DNA of 23,710 nt from Mesotaenium endlicherianum (taxonomy: Eukaryota; Streptophyta; Zygnematophyceae; Zygnematales; Mesotaeniaceae). A model generated the notes under the pieces. The model did no database searches, was not told where the DNA came from, and was given only the letters and a program-made list of their open reading frames with translations. The position numbers were made by a program, and so were the translations under genes. This document shows, in pieces, positions 1 to 9,100 of the stretch (the first letter of the stretch is position 1; each line of letters starts with the position of its first letter). Location: assembly GCA_009602735.1 (NCBI GenBank), contig WELA01006140.1, forward strand, positions 262,051 to 285,760, read 5' to 3'.

Positions 1-608
1 TTTCAACACACCCCGTTAGTCCGGGGCCATGAGGGACCGTGCACCCAGCCTAGCGGTGCAACAGGGGATGACGCGGAGAACAGTCTGCAGGCAAGCGGGT
101 ACTCAGGTACCCAGTGGGGTACTCTTCACCTGATCTAGTTGGAGAGGAGACACCCATCCATCTGGCTTACTTGCTTTGTGCGTGACACGCGGAGTGCACA
201 CGACCACTACGGCATGCACACCCCTTCCCTTTCCTCATTCCTTCCCCCCCTTCCTCCCTCCCTCCCTCCCTCCCGCTTTCCCGTCTCTCTCCTACATGCC
301 CCTCTCCCCTCTCTCTTCTCCCCTCTCTTTACTGCCCATTATCGACAACCCGTGCTCCAACCATCATCGGTCAGATCGTCGACCTGTAGACTCTTTGGGA
401 TCCGACAGCTCCCGTCCCTCCGCTGCCACCTGGCATCCCTCGGGCTCGAAGGCGCGTGCTCCGCCGCCAGCTGGTTTTCTTCCAAACAGCTCGTGCGGCG
501 CTGCCACCTGGCGTCACTCGCGGCCACTGACACCCATTCCTGCCGGGCGTGTGCTGTTGCTGCTGCGCGCGTGCTGCGTGCTCCGCTGTCGCTCTGGCGC
601 GGCGACAG
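1..608 (+). other. 5' flank or upstream intron of the LYAR-type gene
   Basis: No coding exon could be supported here. The first LYAR zinc finger, expected just upstream of residue LSCIDCG, was looked for in all plus frames (a Cys-x2-Cys followed by His and Cys) and not found. The stretch is therefore probably an intron whose 5' exon lies off the window. From about 240 to 345 it is a C/T-rich pyrimidine tract. At 403-442 and 485-520 it carries two diverged copies of the acceptor end of the exon that begins at 609. Confidence 0.5.
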
Positions 609-640
609 CTGTCGTGCATCGACTGCGGCGTGACGTTTGA
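403..640 (+). repeat. Three copies of the LYAR exon acceptor junction
   Basis: gacagctcccgtccctccgc (404-423), aacagctcgtgcggcgctgc (485-504) and the real gacagctgtcgtgcatcgac (604-623). Each is followed by a ctgc...ggc(g/a)t string; both echoes carry an extra cacct that creates the exact 10-mer gccacctggc. Confidence 0.7.
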
Positions 641-683
641 CCAGAGGAGCGTGCTCGCGCACACGACCTGCATCACCGAAACG
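609..683 (+). CDS. LYAR: LYAR gene, exon with the LYAR C2HC finger
   Basis: Twenty-five complete codons, LSCIDCGVTFD to CITET. The acceptor is gcgacag|CTG and the donor is ACG|GTGGGT, so the following intron is phase 0. The exon begins exactly where plant homologues read K-LSCIDCG. Both ends are echoed in the flanking introns. Confidence 0.88.
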
Positions 684-2441
684 GTGGGTTTAGTCGGCCG
701 TTAGCTTCAACCCCTCATCTTGCGCTCAAAACCCTAGCTCCATTTCTGTCCCTTGCCCACACGACGTGCGTCACCGGCCATACGCCTCAAGCCCTGTCCT
801 TATGCCCTACTCTCCAGCTCAGACCCTAGCCCTAATTTTGACCTTTGCCCACACGACCTATGTCACCGAAACGGCGATGCCCCTACGCTCTTAAACCCCG
901 TCCGTCCTGTATAAGCCCTAGCCCTAATTTGGAAACGCTATGTAGCCCTAAGCTTGGGCCTAACATCGAAGCCTTCACCCCCTTCACCCTAACCTGAATA
1001 AGTCCCTTGTACTGAGCCAATCCCTGAACCCTTGCTCCAGCCTCTGAGCCGCAACCCCACCCCCCAAAACCCCAACCCGAATACTCAAATCCGAAACCCT
1101 GAAGCTCTGATAACACCGGAGACTTGGGGGCTTTAGTGCACAAAACCCTAACCCTACTGATCCTGACCTCCCCCCCTCCAGTTCTCAATCTCTGTTATCA
1201 CCTTCCAATTCATACCCTGTAAATTTTTTATCGCCCGCCTTGATCCGGGCAGGCTCCCAAATAAGACCCCAAAACTTGTAACTCGTAAACCGTAACCCCC
1301 TGACCTCTAACCCTAGATCTCGAGTTGTAAGAGCTAAGGGTCTGATCAGGAGCAACTGTGGTTGTGGTTCCGGACATCAGCTTGGCCTGGCCCTGAGCTA
1401 AACCAAGCCTCCTGTGGCTTTCAGCAGGCCTGGCCCTCAGCTAAACTGAACCTCACACGAAACTTCTGTGCCTCTTTTTCTTCCACCGAGAGGGGAAATT
1501 CTTTCTTTGTTCCCTCGTTTAGTTGCTGAGGTTAATTTGTAGGTGTCCCGCTGCATGGTGGGGAAGGGGGGACATTGCATTTTTGTGTGCTTTTAAAGTA
1601 TGTAAATTATACTCATGCATATGATACATATTATGTTATGCGTGATACATCACATCCATAAATCACATCCTACGTAGGATGGGCATATATGATAACATCA
1701 AAGTGGAGAGATATGTTTGTGGCGGAGGTTGTGATGTGGCGTTCGTTTTTTTGGTCGGGTTTTTTTCTAATTGGCAGTGCTGAAATGGTGTATTCTTGAG
1801 TGATTTTTTAAGACTGATTTGTTTAAATTTGGCGTTTGATTCGATTTATTTTCCGGAGCCAGTGACTGGAAGTTTCCTGATATAGCGTTCAGAATGATTT
1901 CTCATTCCAATAAGGGTTTTTTATTTGAGGCAGGAAAAGTACGGCCCCAAAGGTTTGACCCCGAAGAAGGTTGGAGCGCCAGGTGGCGACGAGAAGAAGG
2001 CGCCAGGTCGCAGCGGCCAGGTGGCTGACGGCATCGACCTGACAGCTGGCCTCTCAAAACGCCCCCCCTGGCAGTGCAGGTTGGACGCTGGGCCATCCTT
2101 CCGCTCCATCGAGATGTGTAAGAACTTATCGTGCATGGGGAAAAGAAAGGTTCTCGTATAGCACGCATGCAATCATTCGAATTTCGTGAAGAATAATAAA
2201 TCAAGGTGGAAAGTGTTTAAGCACAAAAGCATCTCTCTTGCTTATGAACTTATGCATGTTTCGGGCGATGTGCACACCTACGCCACAGCTTGCATGAAAA
2301 TCCAAATGTCTCTACGGCACACTTTTGTGACGTACTTTCTGACTTGGACGCAGGTAGCACACAGATTGTGAGCGCCTCAGGATTGTGCAGCCTATGCAAG
2401 TGTGCATGTGTGCACGGGCGCGCGCGCACGTGTGTGTGTGT

Positions 2442-2481
<40 letters not shown>

Positions 2482-4392
2482 ACGGGTGTAAGAGGTCATG
2501 TTTTTATCTTTTATTTTTATGTTTGTGAAAGAAAAACTCTTGTACCTATCGGGTTGTCTCCATGCCTGTGCATGGTGTTATGTGTGCAATATGTACATCA
2601 AGGAATAATGCATACACGTATGTTCAACACTGCTCGCATGTTGGAAGCAACTATGACAAAATCACCTCAACATGTACCAAAGATCCATATAGGTGTATGT
2701 CTCTGTTTCTGTTTCTGCTTTTCTTTCTCTTTCTGTCGATTGTTTGTGTCTCTGTCGAATACAAGTCACACCATCAACCTAGCAGAGAGAAACCGCAGAG
2801 AGAATTGCCGAGTTGGCCAAAATATGAGGCGTAAAACTGCCCCACAAAGTTGTTCCTTCCGCTCCCGTTGACTCCCGTGCAACTCCCCTGCGACGCCATT
2901 TTGACCCCCCTTGACTCGCTTCGACCCGCCTATTATTTGCACAGACCTTGCTGTGCCTGCGCCCCTGTGTTCCTTCTCAGCCTGTACCAGCGGGAAGCAT
3001 GGGGTTGGATATTATATACATATGTAACTATTTATGTATTAATTAATTTATTTATTTATCTGTTTCTATAGGGAGGGCAGCTTCTTGTTTGTTTGAGGAA
3101 CTTCTACTCCCTAATCAGCACGCTCAGGTTTAGTGCTTCAGGTTTTAGCGCTTTGGTTTCGTGTTTTGGGTTTGTTTTCTTCTTCTTATGAATCTGATAT
3201 GAGGGGGGCCAGCTTTCCTGCTATGCTCTATCTTTTTTAGGGCCGCTTTTTTTAGGGTTTGTCTTCTCGAGTTTGTCTCCCAGGGGCGCTCCGTCTTTGC
3301 GTTCTGTCTTTCCTCTTGGCGGGTGGGAGTCTTTCTAATCGCACTCGCGTGCACTGCCTCGCTCTGCGCGTGTTGCCAACCCTTGTGTTTTCTGAATGTT
3401 ACAATCTGTGCTCTCTTTCTCTCTCTCCATCTCAACTACCTCCCGCGCGATATGTCACGTCCTGCCGTATAATCCGCGTGCCCAGCCTGTGCAACGTGAA
3501 GGCCACAAGCGAGGAGACGCTGGCGGCACATGCCGAGGGCAAAAAGCATCGCTCCAAAGCGCGCGCGTTTGCCGCCAAGCATGCCCCCCCTGCAGCCGCC
3601 GCCGTCGCCGCCACCGGCACCGCCGCAGCCCCTGCAGCACCCGCTGACAGCGGGGCCGCCGCCGCCGCTCTCAGGACGCCAGCTGTTGCAGCGGGACTGG
3701 CCGAGGATAGCGAGCCTAGGGGTGCGGGAGATGCCGCGGCCGCTGCCGCTAATGGAAGTAGGAAGGGGAGTGCGAGCTCAAAGAAGAAGAGGAAGAAGGG
3801 AAATGAGGAAAAGGAGGAGGAGGGGGAGGAGGCCGATAAGGACGAAGAGAAGGAGCAGGAGAAGGACGGGAAGAAGACGAAGAAGAAAGTGAAGGGTGAA
3901 AAGGAAGAGGCCAGAGAGGGGGCAGGTGAGAGGGCCGCTGCAATGAACGGCAACGGGCACATTGCCCGGGAGGAGGAAGCCGAGGCAGCGGCGGCAGTGG
4001 GGAAAAAGCAGAAGAAGAGGGAGGCGAAGAAGGAAGAGGAGGAGAAAGAGGTTGCAAGCAAGAAGAAGAAGGGGAAGGAGACGGAGAAGACAAAGAAAGA
4101 GGAGCAGGAAGAAGGGAAGGAGGTAGAGAAGAAGAAGAAGAAGGATACGAAGATGAAGGGAGAGAAGGAGCAAGGGGAGGAGGAGAGAGAAATGGAGAAG
4201 AAGTCGAAGAAGAAGAAGAAGAAGAAGACAGGGGAAGAGGAAGAGGAGGAGGAGGAGGTGGAGAAGGAGCAGGAGGCAGAACCAAAGGAGAAGAAGGAGA
4301 AGAGGAAGAGCAACGGCGACGGTGGGGAGGAGACTGGGACCGTTCTGAAGAAGAAGAAGAAAGCCAAGGCAGCTGTGGCTGCTCTCAGATGA
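609..4392 (+). CDS. LYAR: LYAR-type C2HC/C2H2 zinc-finger nucleolar protein (5' partial, spliced)
   Basis: Join 609-683, 1934-2079 and 3486-4392, giving 375 residues without the N-terminus. LYAR proteins are nucleolar, nucleic-acid-binding factors tied to ribosome biogenesis and cell growth. Residues 3-21 form the second LYAR finger (C3, C6, H18, C21) followed by CITETEKYGPKG, the family signature. Residues 66-73 read KRPPWQC and lead into a Cx2Cx12Hx5H U1/zf-met finger (CSLC, then His-x5-His in HAEGKKH), as in plant LYAR-type proteins. From about residue 150 on, the chain is a Lys/Glu-rich tail with KKKKK runs typical of nucleolar proteins. Splice phases agree: phase 0 at ACG|GAA, and phase 2 at TGC AG|C, which makes the Ser of CSLC. 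The first LYAR finger (Cx2C...HxxxC) must be encoded upstream, outside the window or in an unseen exon. The family is recognised from memory of conserved motifs; the exact role in this organism is inferred. Confidence 0.9.
655..877 (+). repeat. Three copies of the LYAR exon donor junction
   Basis: cacacgacctgcatcaccga (660-679, real), cacacgacgtgcgtcaccgg (758-777) and cacacgacctatgtcaccga (850-869), with a period of about 90-98 bp. Unit remainders share accctag(c)ccta and tttg(t/a)cc strings. Confidence 0.88.
684..1933 (+). other. LYAR: LYAR gene intron (phase 0), echo-rich
   Basis: 1,250 bp, GTGGGT...GGCAG. The first 250 bp hold two further diverged copies of the preceding exon end (about 752-780 and 843-875), each followed by CCCTAGCCCTAA-like sequence. 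At 1246-1282 there is a diverged copy of the next exon's start. A direct repeat, gcctggccct(g/c)agctaaac, lies at about 1384 and 1428. From about 1450 the intron becomes AT-rich. Confidence 0.8.
1934..2079 (+). CDS. LYAR: LYAR gene, linker exon (EKYGPKG ... RPPWQC)
   Basis: Acceptor tgaggcag|GAA. The exon reads EKYGPKGLTPKK, a Gly/Lys linker, then GIDLTAGLSKRPPWQC and ends TGC AG|GTTGGA (phase 2). The invariant EKYGPKG and RPPW motifs fix both the frame and the ends. The donor GTTGGA is a weak match to GTRAGT. Confidence 0.88.
2080..3485 (+). other. LYAR: LYAR gene intron (phase 2) with (TG)n tract
   Basis: 1,406 bp, GTTGGA...CCCAG. It holds an alternating purine-pyrimidine tract at about 2419-2483. 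At 2975-3001, tctcag|CCTGTACC resembles the true acceptor cccag|CCTGTGCA. The rest is T-rich with no coding signal. Confidence 0.75.
2419..2483. repeat. (CG)n/(TG)n alternating dinucleotide tract
   Basis: A short (CG)n block runs into about 25 TG units with one TA interruption, then gcgcac. It lies inside an intron and has Z-DNA-forming composition. Confidence 0.95.
3486..4392 (+). CDS. LYAR: LYAR gene, terminal exon: U1-type finger and Lys/Glu tail
   Basis: The acceptor is cgtgcccag|C CTG TGC. Open sequence further upstream (back to 3259) is intronic and not part of the protein, because the finger's first Cys is supplied by the previous exon. The exon encodes LCNVKATSEETL and HAEGKKHRSKARAF, an Ala-rich spacer, then about 210 residues dominated by Lys and Glu with KKKKK and EEEEE runs, ending KAKAAVAALR-stop (TGA at 4390-4392). 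Purine-rich codons (AAG, GAG, GAA) make the plus strand almost pyrimidine-free over long runs. Confidence 0.9.
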
Positions 4393-5947
4393 CACGCATG
4401 CGCATGAGCTGTTGAGCCACTCTCTACTCGAGACTACGCTACAACACTACTACGCTACTTGATAATCGATACTACAGGGGCATAGCAGGAAGAGGAGTCA
4501 GAAGAGGCAGAGGCGCAGGAGGAGGAGTCAGAAGAGGTGGAGCGCAAAAGAGGAGGCTGCTTCAACTTTCGGACGAAGAGAGTTTGAGCCAGCCTAGGCA
4601 GCCAGCCAGCTTAGCTCTCGAGGGGCAAGGTGTGTGCCTTCAGAGAGGCCTGTGTGCCTAACAGAGGAAAGAGCCGACGGAAGCGGGGCAGCGGCGGAGC
4701 AGGAAGGTGGGACAGGAGAGGCGGAGCCTGGAGCCTTGAGTGGAGACGAAGAGCCCAATTAGGGTTTACTGTTTTCGGGTTTAGGTTTTAGGTGTCGGGG
4801 AGAGGAGAGGAGCCCGACGAGGTGCTAGAGCTACCTGCTGCGAAAGAAGGAGGCGGAGGAGGAAGGCGGAAGCAGCCAAGCTGGCTCCCTCAGACAGGTG
4901 CCCTGGGGGTGGGGGTCTGAGCCGGAGTGTGAGCTTGGAGACGCGAGAGTCGAGCGTAGGTATAGAGAGGAGGAGCCGGGAAGAAGAGGAGGAAGTGGGG
5001 AAGTCGAAGGAGGAGGGGGCCAAAATAGGGGCTGGCGGTGGAGTTGGAAGGGATGTATACGACTTATGAATTGCGCAGCTCATGCGCTCGACGTTTTTCT
5101 CGCCTAAAATGTTGGGAGCCTGCTATTTCATGCTATTGCTGTGATGCAAATGCTGCCATTGAACTGCTCACTGGACGATCTAATAAAAGTTGGCGGTGAA
5201 CTTGCAATTTTTCACGAGCTTTAGCCAACCCGTATCTCCAGCATAATTATGGAAGAGCTTACTATGGTAGTTCTCTTATTAGACGTGAGCGAGCGCAAGC
5301 GTGAGCCCCTTGTGGAAGGGGTTTCTGATGTGCGTTGGCGCTGCAAAGATCGAAGGGTGAAATAATGTCTTGAGTGTCATGGGGACTTGCTTTGTTCAAG
5401 TTTCATCGGGAAACAGACTCCTTCATTGTTGCACAAACTGTTCTTACCTACCATGGTTGATCATAGACAAAACGCACGTGCATGTGTGCATGTGTGCATG
5501 TGTATCACCAAAAATCTCAGACTTCCGGACTTCTCAACGGCCAGAGCTTAGCTCCTGAAACCAACAGCAGATTAGAGTATGCGAAGCTATCATTTGATTT
5601 CTGTACATTCAACTTCTTTACACAGGCTGCATGTGGTAGAAAGCAACATCCTGGTTCATCTATACAATATGATTGGGATATAGTATCGCCAAGAGCAGAT
5701 CACACCATTTTAATGGCTAGATATACATGAGACCCGGTTGTACGCGAGGTGCATGGTACAAGATCTTGTCATAGAACCTACCGATGGAATTCAGCTACTC
5801 ACCTTCACGGAACATTATTGAGTTGATATATAGATGAAAATGGAGAAATCTACAGTTAAGCTGCTAGCAAGTTATTCTTCTGCGATTGAAAATTAAATGT
5901 CAACCACCTTCAGCCAGACATATGTTACAGCGCACTGACTAAGATAC
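4393..5947. other. Intergenic spacer, purine-rich then AT-richer
   Basis: Convergent spacer between the LYAR gene and the large minus-strand gene. 4470-4560 is built of imperfect gaggagtcagaagagg units resembling the end of the LYAR coding region. 4593-4622 and 4866-4898 resemble the last codons of LYAR (aagccaaggcagctg ... gctctcaga). 4770-4790 is ggtttaggttttagg-like. No gene is supported. Short open frames at 4898-5107, 5370-5558 and 5482-5730 have no recognisable content. Confidence 0.6.
5182..5187 (+). terminator. Possible polyadenylation hexamer AATAAA
   Basis: AATAAA lies about 790 bp past the LYAR stop in an AT-richer patch. It is a canonical signal by sequence only. The distance implies a long 3' UTR, so chance occurrence is quite possible. 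Confidence 0.25.
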
Positions 5948-6124
5948 TTATACATTTCTTTTTTTAATTCTACGGAAACAATAGCCCCGAAGAGCAGGCC
6001 TTTTGGAGGCCTCCTCAATGGTGCCTTGCAGCCCTCTAAAATACAGCTGTATGTTAGTCAAATTAGTGTCTAATATATTCATATTTGCTGCCACAGCGGC
6101 TCTTGACCGGCCTCCCCCAGCTAT
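5948..6124 (-). CDS. Large disordered gene, possible terminal exon
   Basis: After tgacag|ATA, 58 codons stay open in phase 0 (IAGGGRSRAAVAANMN, then NIQLYFRGLQGTIEEASKRP) and end RIKKRNV-stop. Base composition is AT-richer than the other exons, so this may instead be 3' UTR read by chance. A TGTAA string lies just downstream on the minus strand (5929-5925). Confidence 0.35.
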   Translation of the reverse strand: MAGGGRSRAAVAANMNILDTNLTNIQLYFRGLQGTIEEASKRPALRGYCFRRIKKRNV

Positions 6125-9100
6125 CTGTCACACCAAACAGAAACAAAAAGAAACACAATGGAAAACCAGAAACCCAACTAGCAATTGAATCAGGCAATGT
6201 AGCAGGTGTACAAAGAAGCCCCAACATCCGCTGACAGCCCACACCCAATTTTTCGCAGAAATGGGTGCCACCATGTATGAGAAAACAAACATCAGCGGGC
6301 GAGGTGAGGCGAGGCGAGCAGCTGCTAGGGAAGAAGAAGAAGCGGAATCCAAAGTGAGCACAGAAAGAGGAGCGCAGGAGTCTGCTCACCTTCAGCAACA
6401 GCATCATCAATCTAGCTTCCCTGCTCTGCTGTGACACCTGGCCGTGGCCAGCCATCACCTCTCGCAGGCATTCCCGTGCCACTCTCTAGCTCAGCTGCAG
6501 CGCTCCTGCTGCTGCTGCTGCTGCCACTCCGACTGCCGCTCTTCCTGCTTGCTGCTGCAGATCCTGCTGCTGCTGCCGCCGCTCCTACAGCTGCGGCTGC
6601 CGCCGCCGCCGCCCTGGTAGCTCTTGCTGCTGGTGGCGATGGCGTCCTTGCAAGTAGTGATCGTTCGCGGGCCAGCAGCAGCAGCAGCTGTGGCTGCGAG
6701 TCCTCCCCTCTCTTCGCATGCCTATATCAATCGATCCCTGCACCTGGCGCTGCCACTGGGCAGAGCAGGCGTCGCTGCTGGGGAGTGCTGCAGCACTCTC
6801 CTGGCCAGACTGCTGCTGCCGCCGCCACGGGAAGCTTCCAGCTGGCGCTGCCGACGCTATAGCCGCTACTGCCGCCGCTGCTGCCGGGCCTGCCGGTGTA
6901 AGCAGTCACCTGGCTCTGCCGCTGCTGCGCTGCTGGTGCTGACGCTGGAAGTAACAACCTGGCGCTGCGGGCGCTGCCACCGCCGCTGCCGCTGCTGCCA
7001 CCGCCACCACTAGAAGCAATCACCTGGCGTTGCTGCCCGCGCCGACGCTGGTGCTCCGCAGGAGGCTGTTCTTCCACCTGGCCAGACGCCCTGGGGAGCT
7101 CGGCCTGCTGCTGCTGCTGCCGCTGCCTCTGTTGGCCGGGGAGGGGGAGGGCAAGGAGGACAGGGGGGAGAAGGAGGAGGCTCCTCCCCGGGGGGTGGCA
7201 GCCTTCCCATCAGCTGCAACAGCTGCAGCAGCAGGTGCCTTCTCCTCCCTGCTGCCCCCACGCCCAGCCCCGCCCCCACTGTTGACCCCGCTCCCGCTCC
7301 TACCGCCGGCTCCAGCCCCGGACCCAGCGCCAGCCGGGCGGTGCTCTCCCCTGCCGCTGTCGCATAGGTTGCGGAGGGGGGAGCTCCCATTGCTTCTGCT
7401 GCCGGTGCTTCTGCTCCTGGTGCTGCTACTGCTGCCGGCGGCGGCAGCGGCGCTGCTGCCGCCACGGCCTTTGCTGCTGCCGTTAATGACGCCTGATTTG
7501 GCAGCAGCGGTGCCCTTTGCGCCGCCCTCTCTGCCGCCGCCGCCGCCAGCGATGGCCGCCAGCTCTGCCCTTCCCTGGGGTGAGCGGCTCCCGCGAGACT
7601 CGCCCGCCAGGTGGCGCAACGGGGCGAGCCTGGCGCCGACAGACGGCGCGCTCACGGGGCTCCTCCCTGCAGCAGGGGCGCCACCACCAGCAGCCGCAGC
7701 CCCGCCGCCGCCCACCGCGCCGNCGCCGAACGGCCTCGCTCTCGCTGTGGGGCTCTTCCCCCCCTGCCCCCCACCGCTCCCCCTCCCCCTCTCCCCCGCT
7801 GCTCTGGGACTCAGCCTCTCTCAGCATGACCGTGAACTCGTCAAAGCTTTGGCTCCTCCCCAGGCTCCTCCGGCTGCCGCCACCTGTCGCCCCCGTCCAG
7901 CCTGGCGCCTCCGGGGACTCAGAGAGCAGCCGAGGCTTGGCCCACTGCCGCCTCCCCTGCCCTCCTCCTCCTGCCGTCCTCCCCAGCACCCCCCCTTCCC
8001 TCTGTCGAATCGTCCCCTCCCCCCCCATACCCCCATCCCCGGACTGCACCAAACTCCCGTCATCACTGGCAGCTGATGTTGCGAGTGCTGATGTGGCAAA
8101 AGCGCCGCTGCCTCCTGATTGGCTGCCGCCCTCACTACCAGGCAAGAACCGGCCCACCCAATCCAGCCCCTCGTTGGCCCTCCTTCTCCTCTCCCAGGCA
8201 TTTCCCAACCCCCTTCCACGAGTGCCGGCGCTGGCGGCGGCGCCGGTGCCGCCCGCCTCGTCGGCAACAGCTGGCGCCTCGTCGTCGTCGTCCCCTTCCT
8301 CGAGGGACTGGATGATCTCGAGCAGTTGCTGCGTGACAGCTGGCCCCCCGTCAGCCGCCAGCTTCTGCACAAACTTGATGAGCTCGCTCTTGTCTGCGGG
8401 TGCCCCCTCCCCCTCCTGCCCCTCCTGCTCTCCCGCCCCGCCGTGCGAGCTGGTCCCGCCATCTGGCAGCCTCGCCTGCCTCTCTTTCCCCTCTTCATCC
8501 TCTGCCTCCTTCTCTCCCTTTTCCTTCTGCAGCGCGAGGCTGCCAACAAGTGCTCCACCATTGTCGCCAGCTGGCATCAGGACCCTCACAACGGACCTCA
8601 CCTGCCCCTCCCTCCCCACCCTCCCCACCCTCTCCCCTTCCCCTTTCTCCGCAGCCCCCTCGACCCCCTCCATCTCCCTCTCCCTTTGACCTTCTCCTTC
8701 AGCAAGCACGGGCCGTTTGGGCCCTGCAGAGGGAGAGAAATCGCTCGGAGGAGCTTCGCCATTGAGATTTTGGAGATCAAGGGGTCTCTTTCTCTTGGAT
8801 CCTGAGAGGCCCGGGGAGGGGCTGTCGTCGGCCTCCATGTCAGTGCCGCCGCCCGGGCTACCCGCGGTGGCAGGCGTGCCCGGGAGCTCGGGCGATGCGT
8901 CGCCCGCATGGCCCCTGCCAGCGCTGCCAGGTGTCGCCGTGCCGGCAGGCCTGTCGATGGACACGCGCCTGCCCACCAGCTGTTGGAACGCCTCGTCTTT
9001 GAGGAAGTCAGGCGACTCGGCCGCCCGGCCGGAGCCAGGGCTGCGTGACACCTGGCACGCCCCGGGGCTCTGGTAATGACAGCTGTCGTGCTCGAGTCCC

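Noticed and set aside
139-633. 164-codon plus frame with CHLASL repeats
   Set aside because: Low-complexity Ser/Pro/Leu content that overlaps the LYAR exon in another frame; its CHLASL repeats come from the duplicated acceptor segments.
3259-3485. N-terminal extension of the Lys/Glu-rich protein from an ATG at 3259
   Set aside because: The finger's first Cys comes from the exon ending at 2079 (RPPWQCS), and 3484-3485 is a good AG acceptor, so this open stretch is intron.
3432-4395. Minus-strand Phe/Ser- and Leu-rich open frames over the LYAR tail
   Set aside because: They are the complement of the AAG/GAG-rich Lys/Glu tail; the zinc finger fixes the plus strand as coding.
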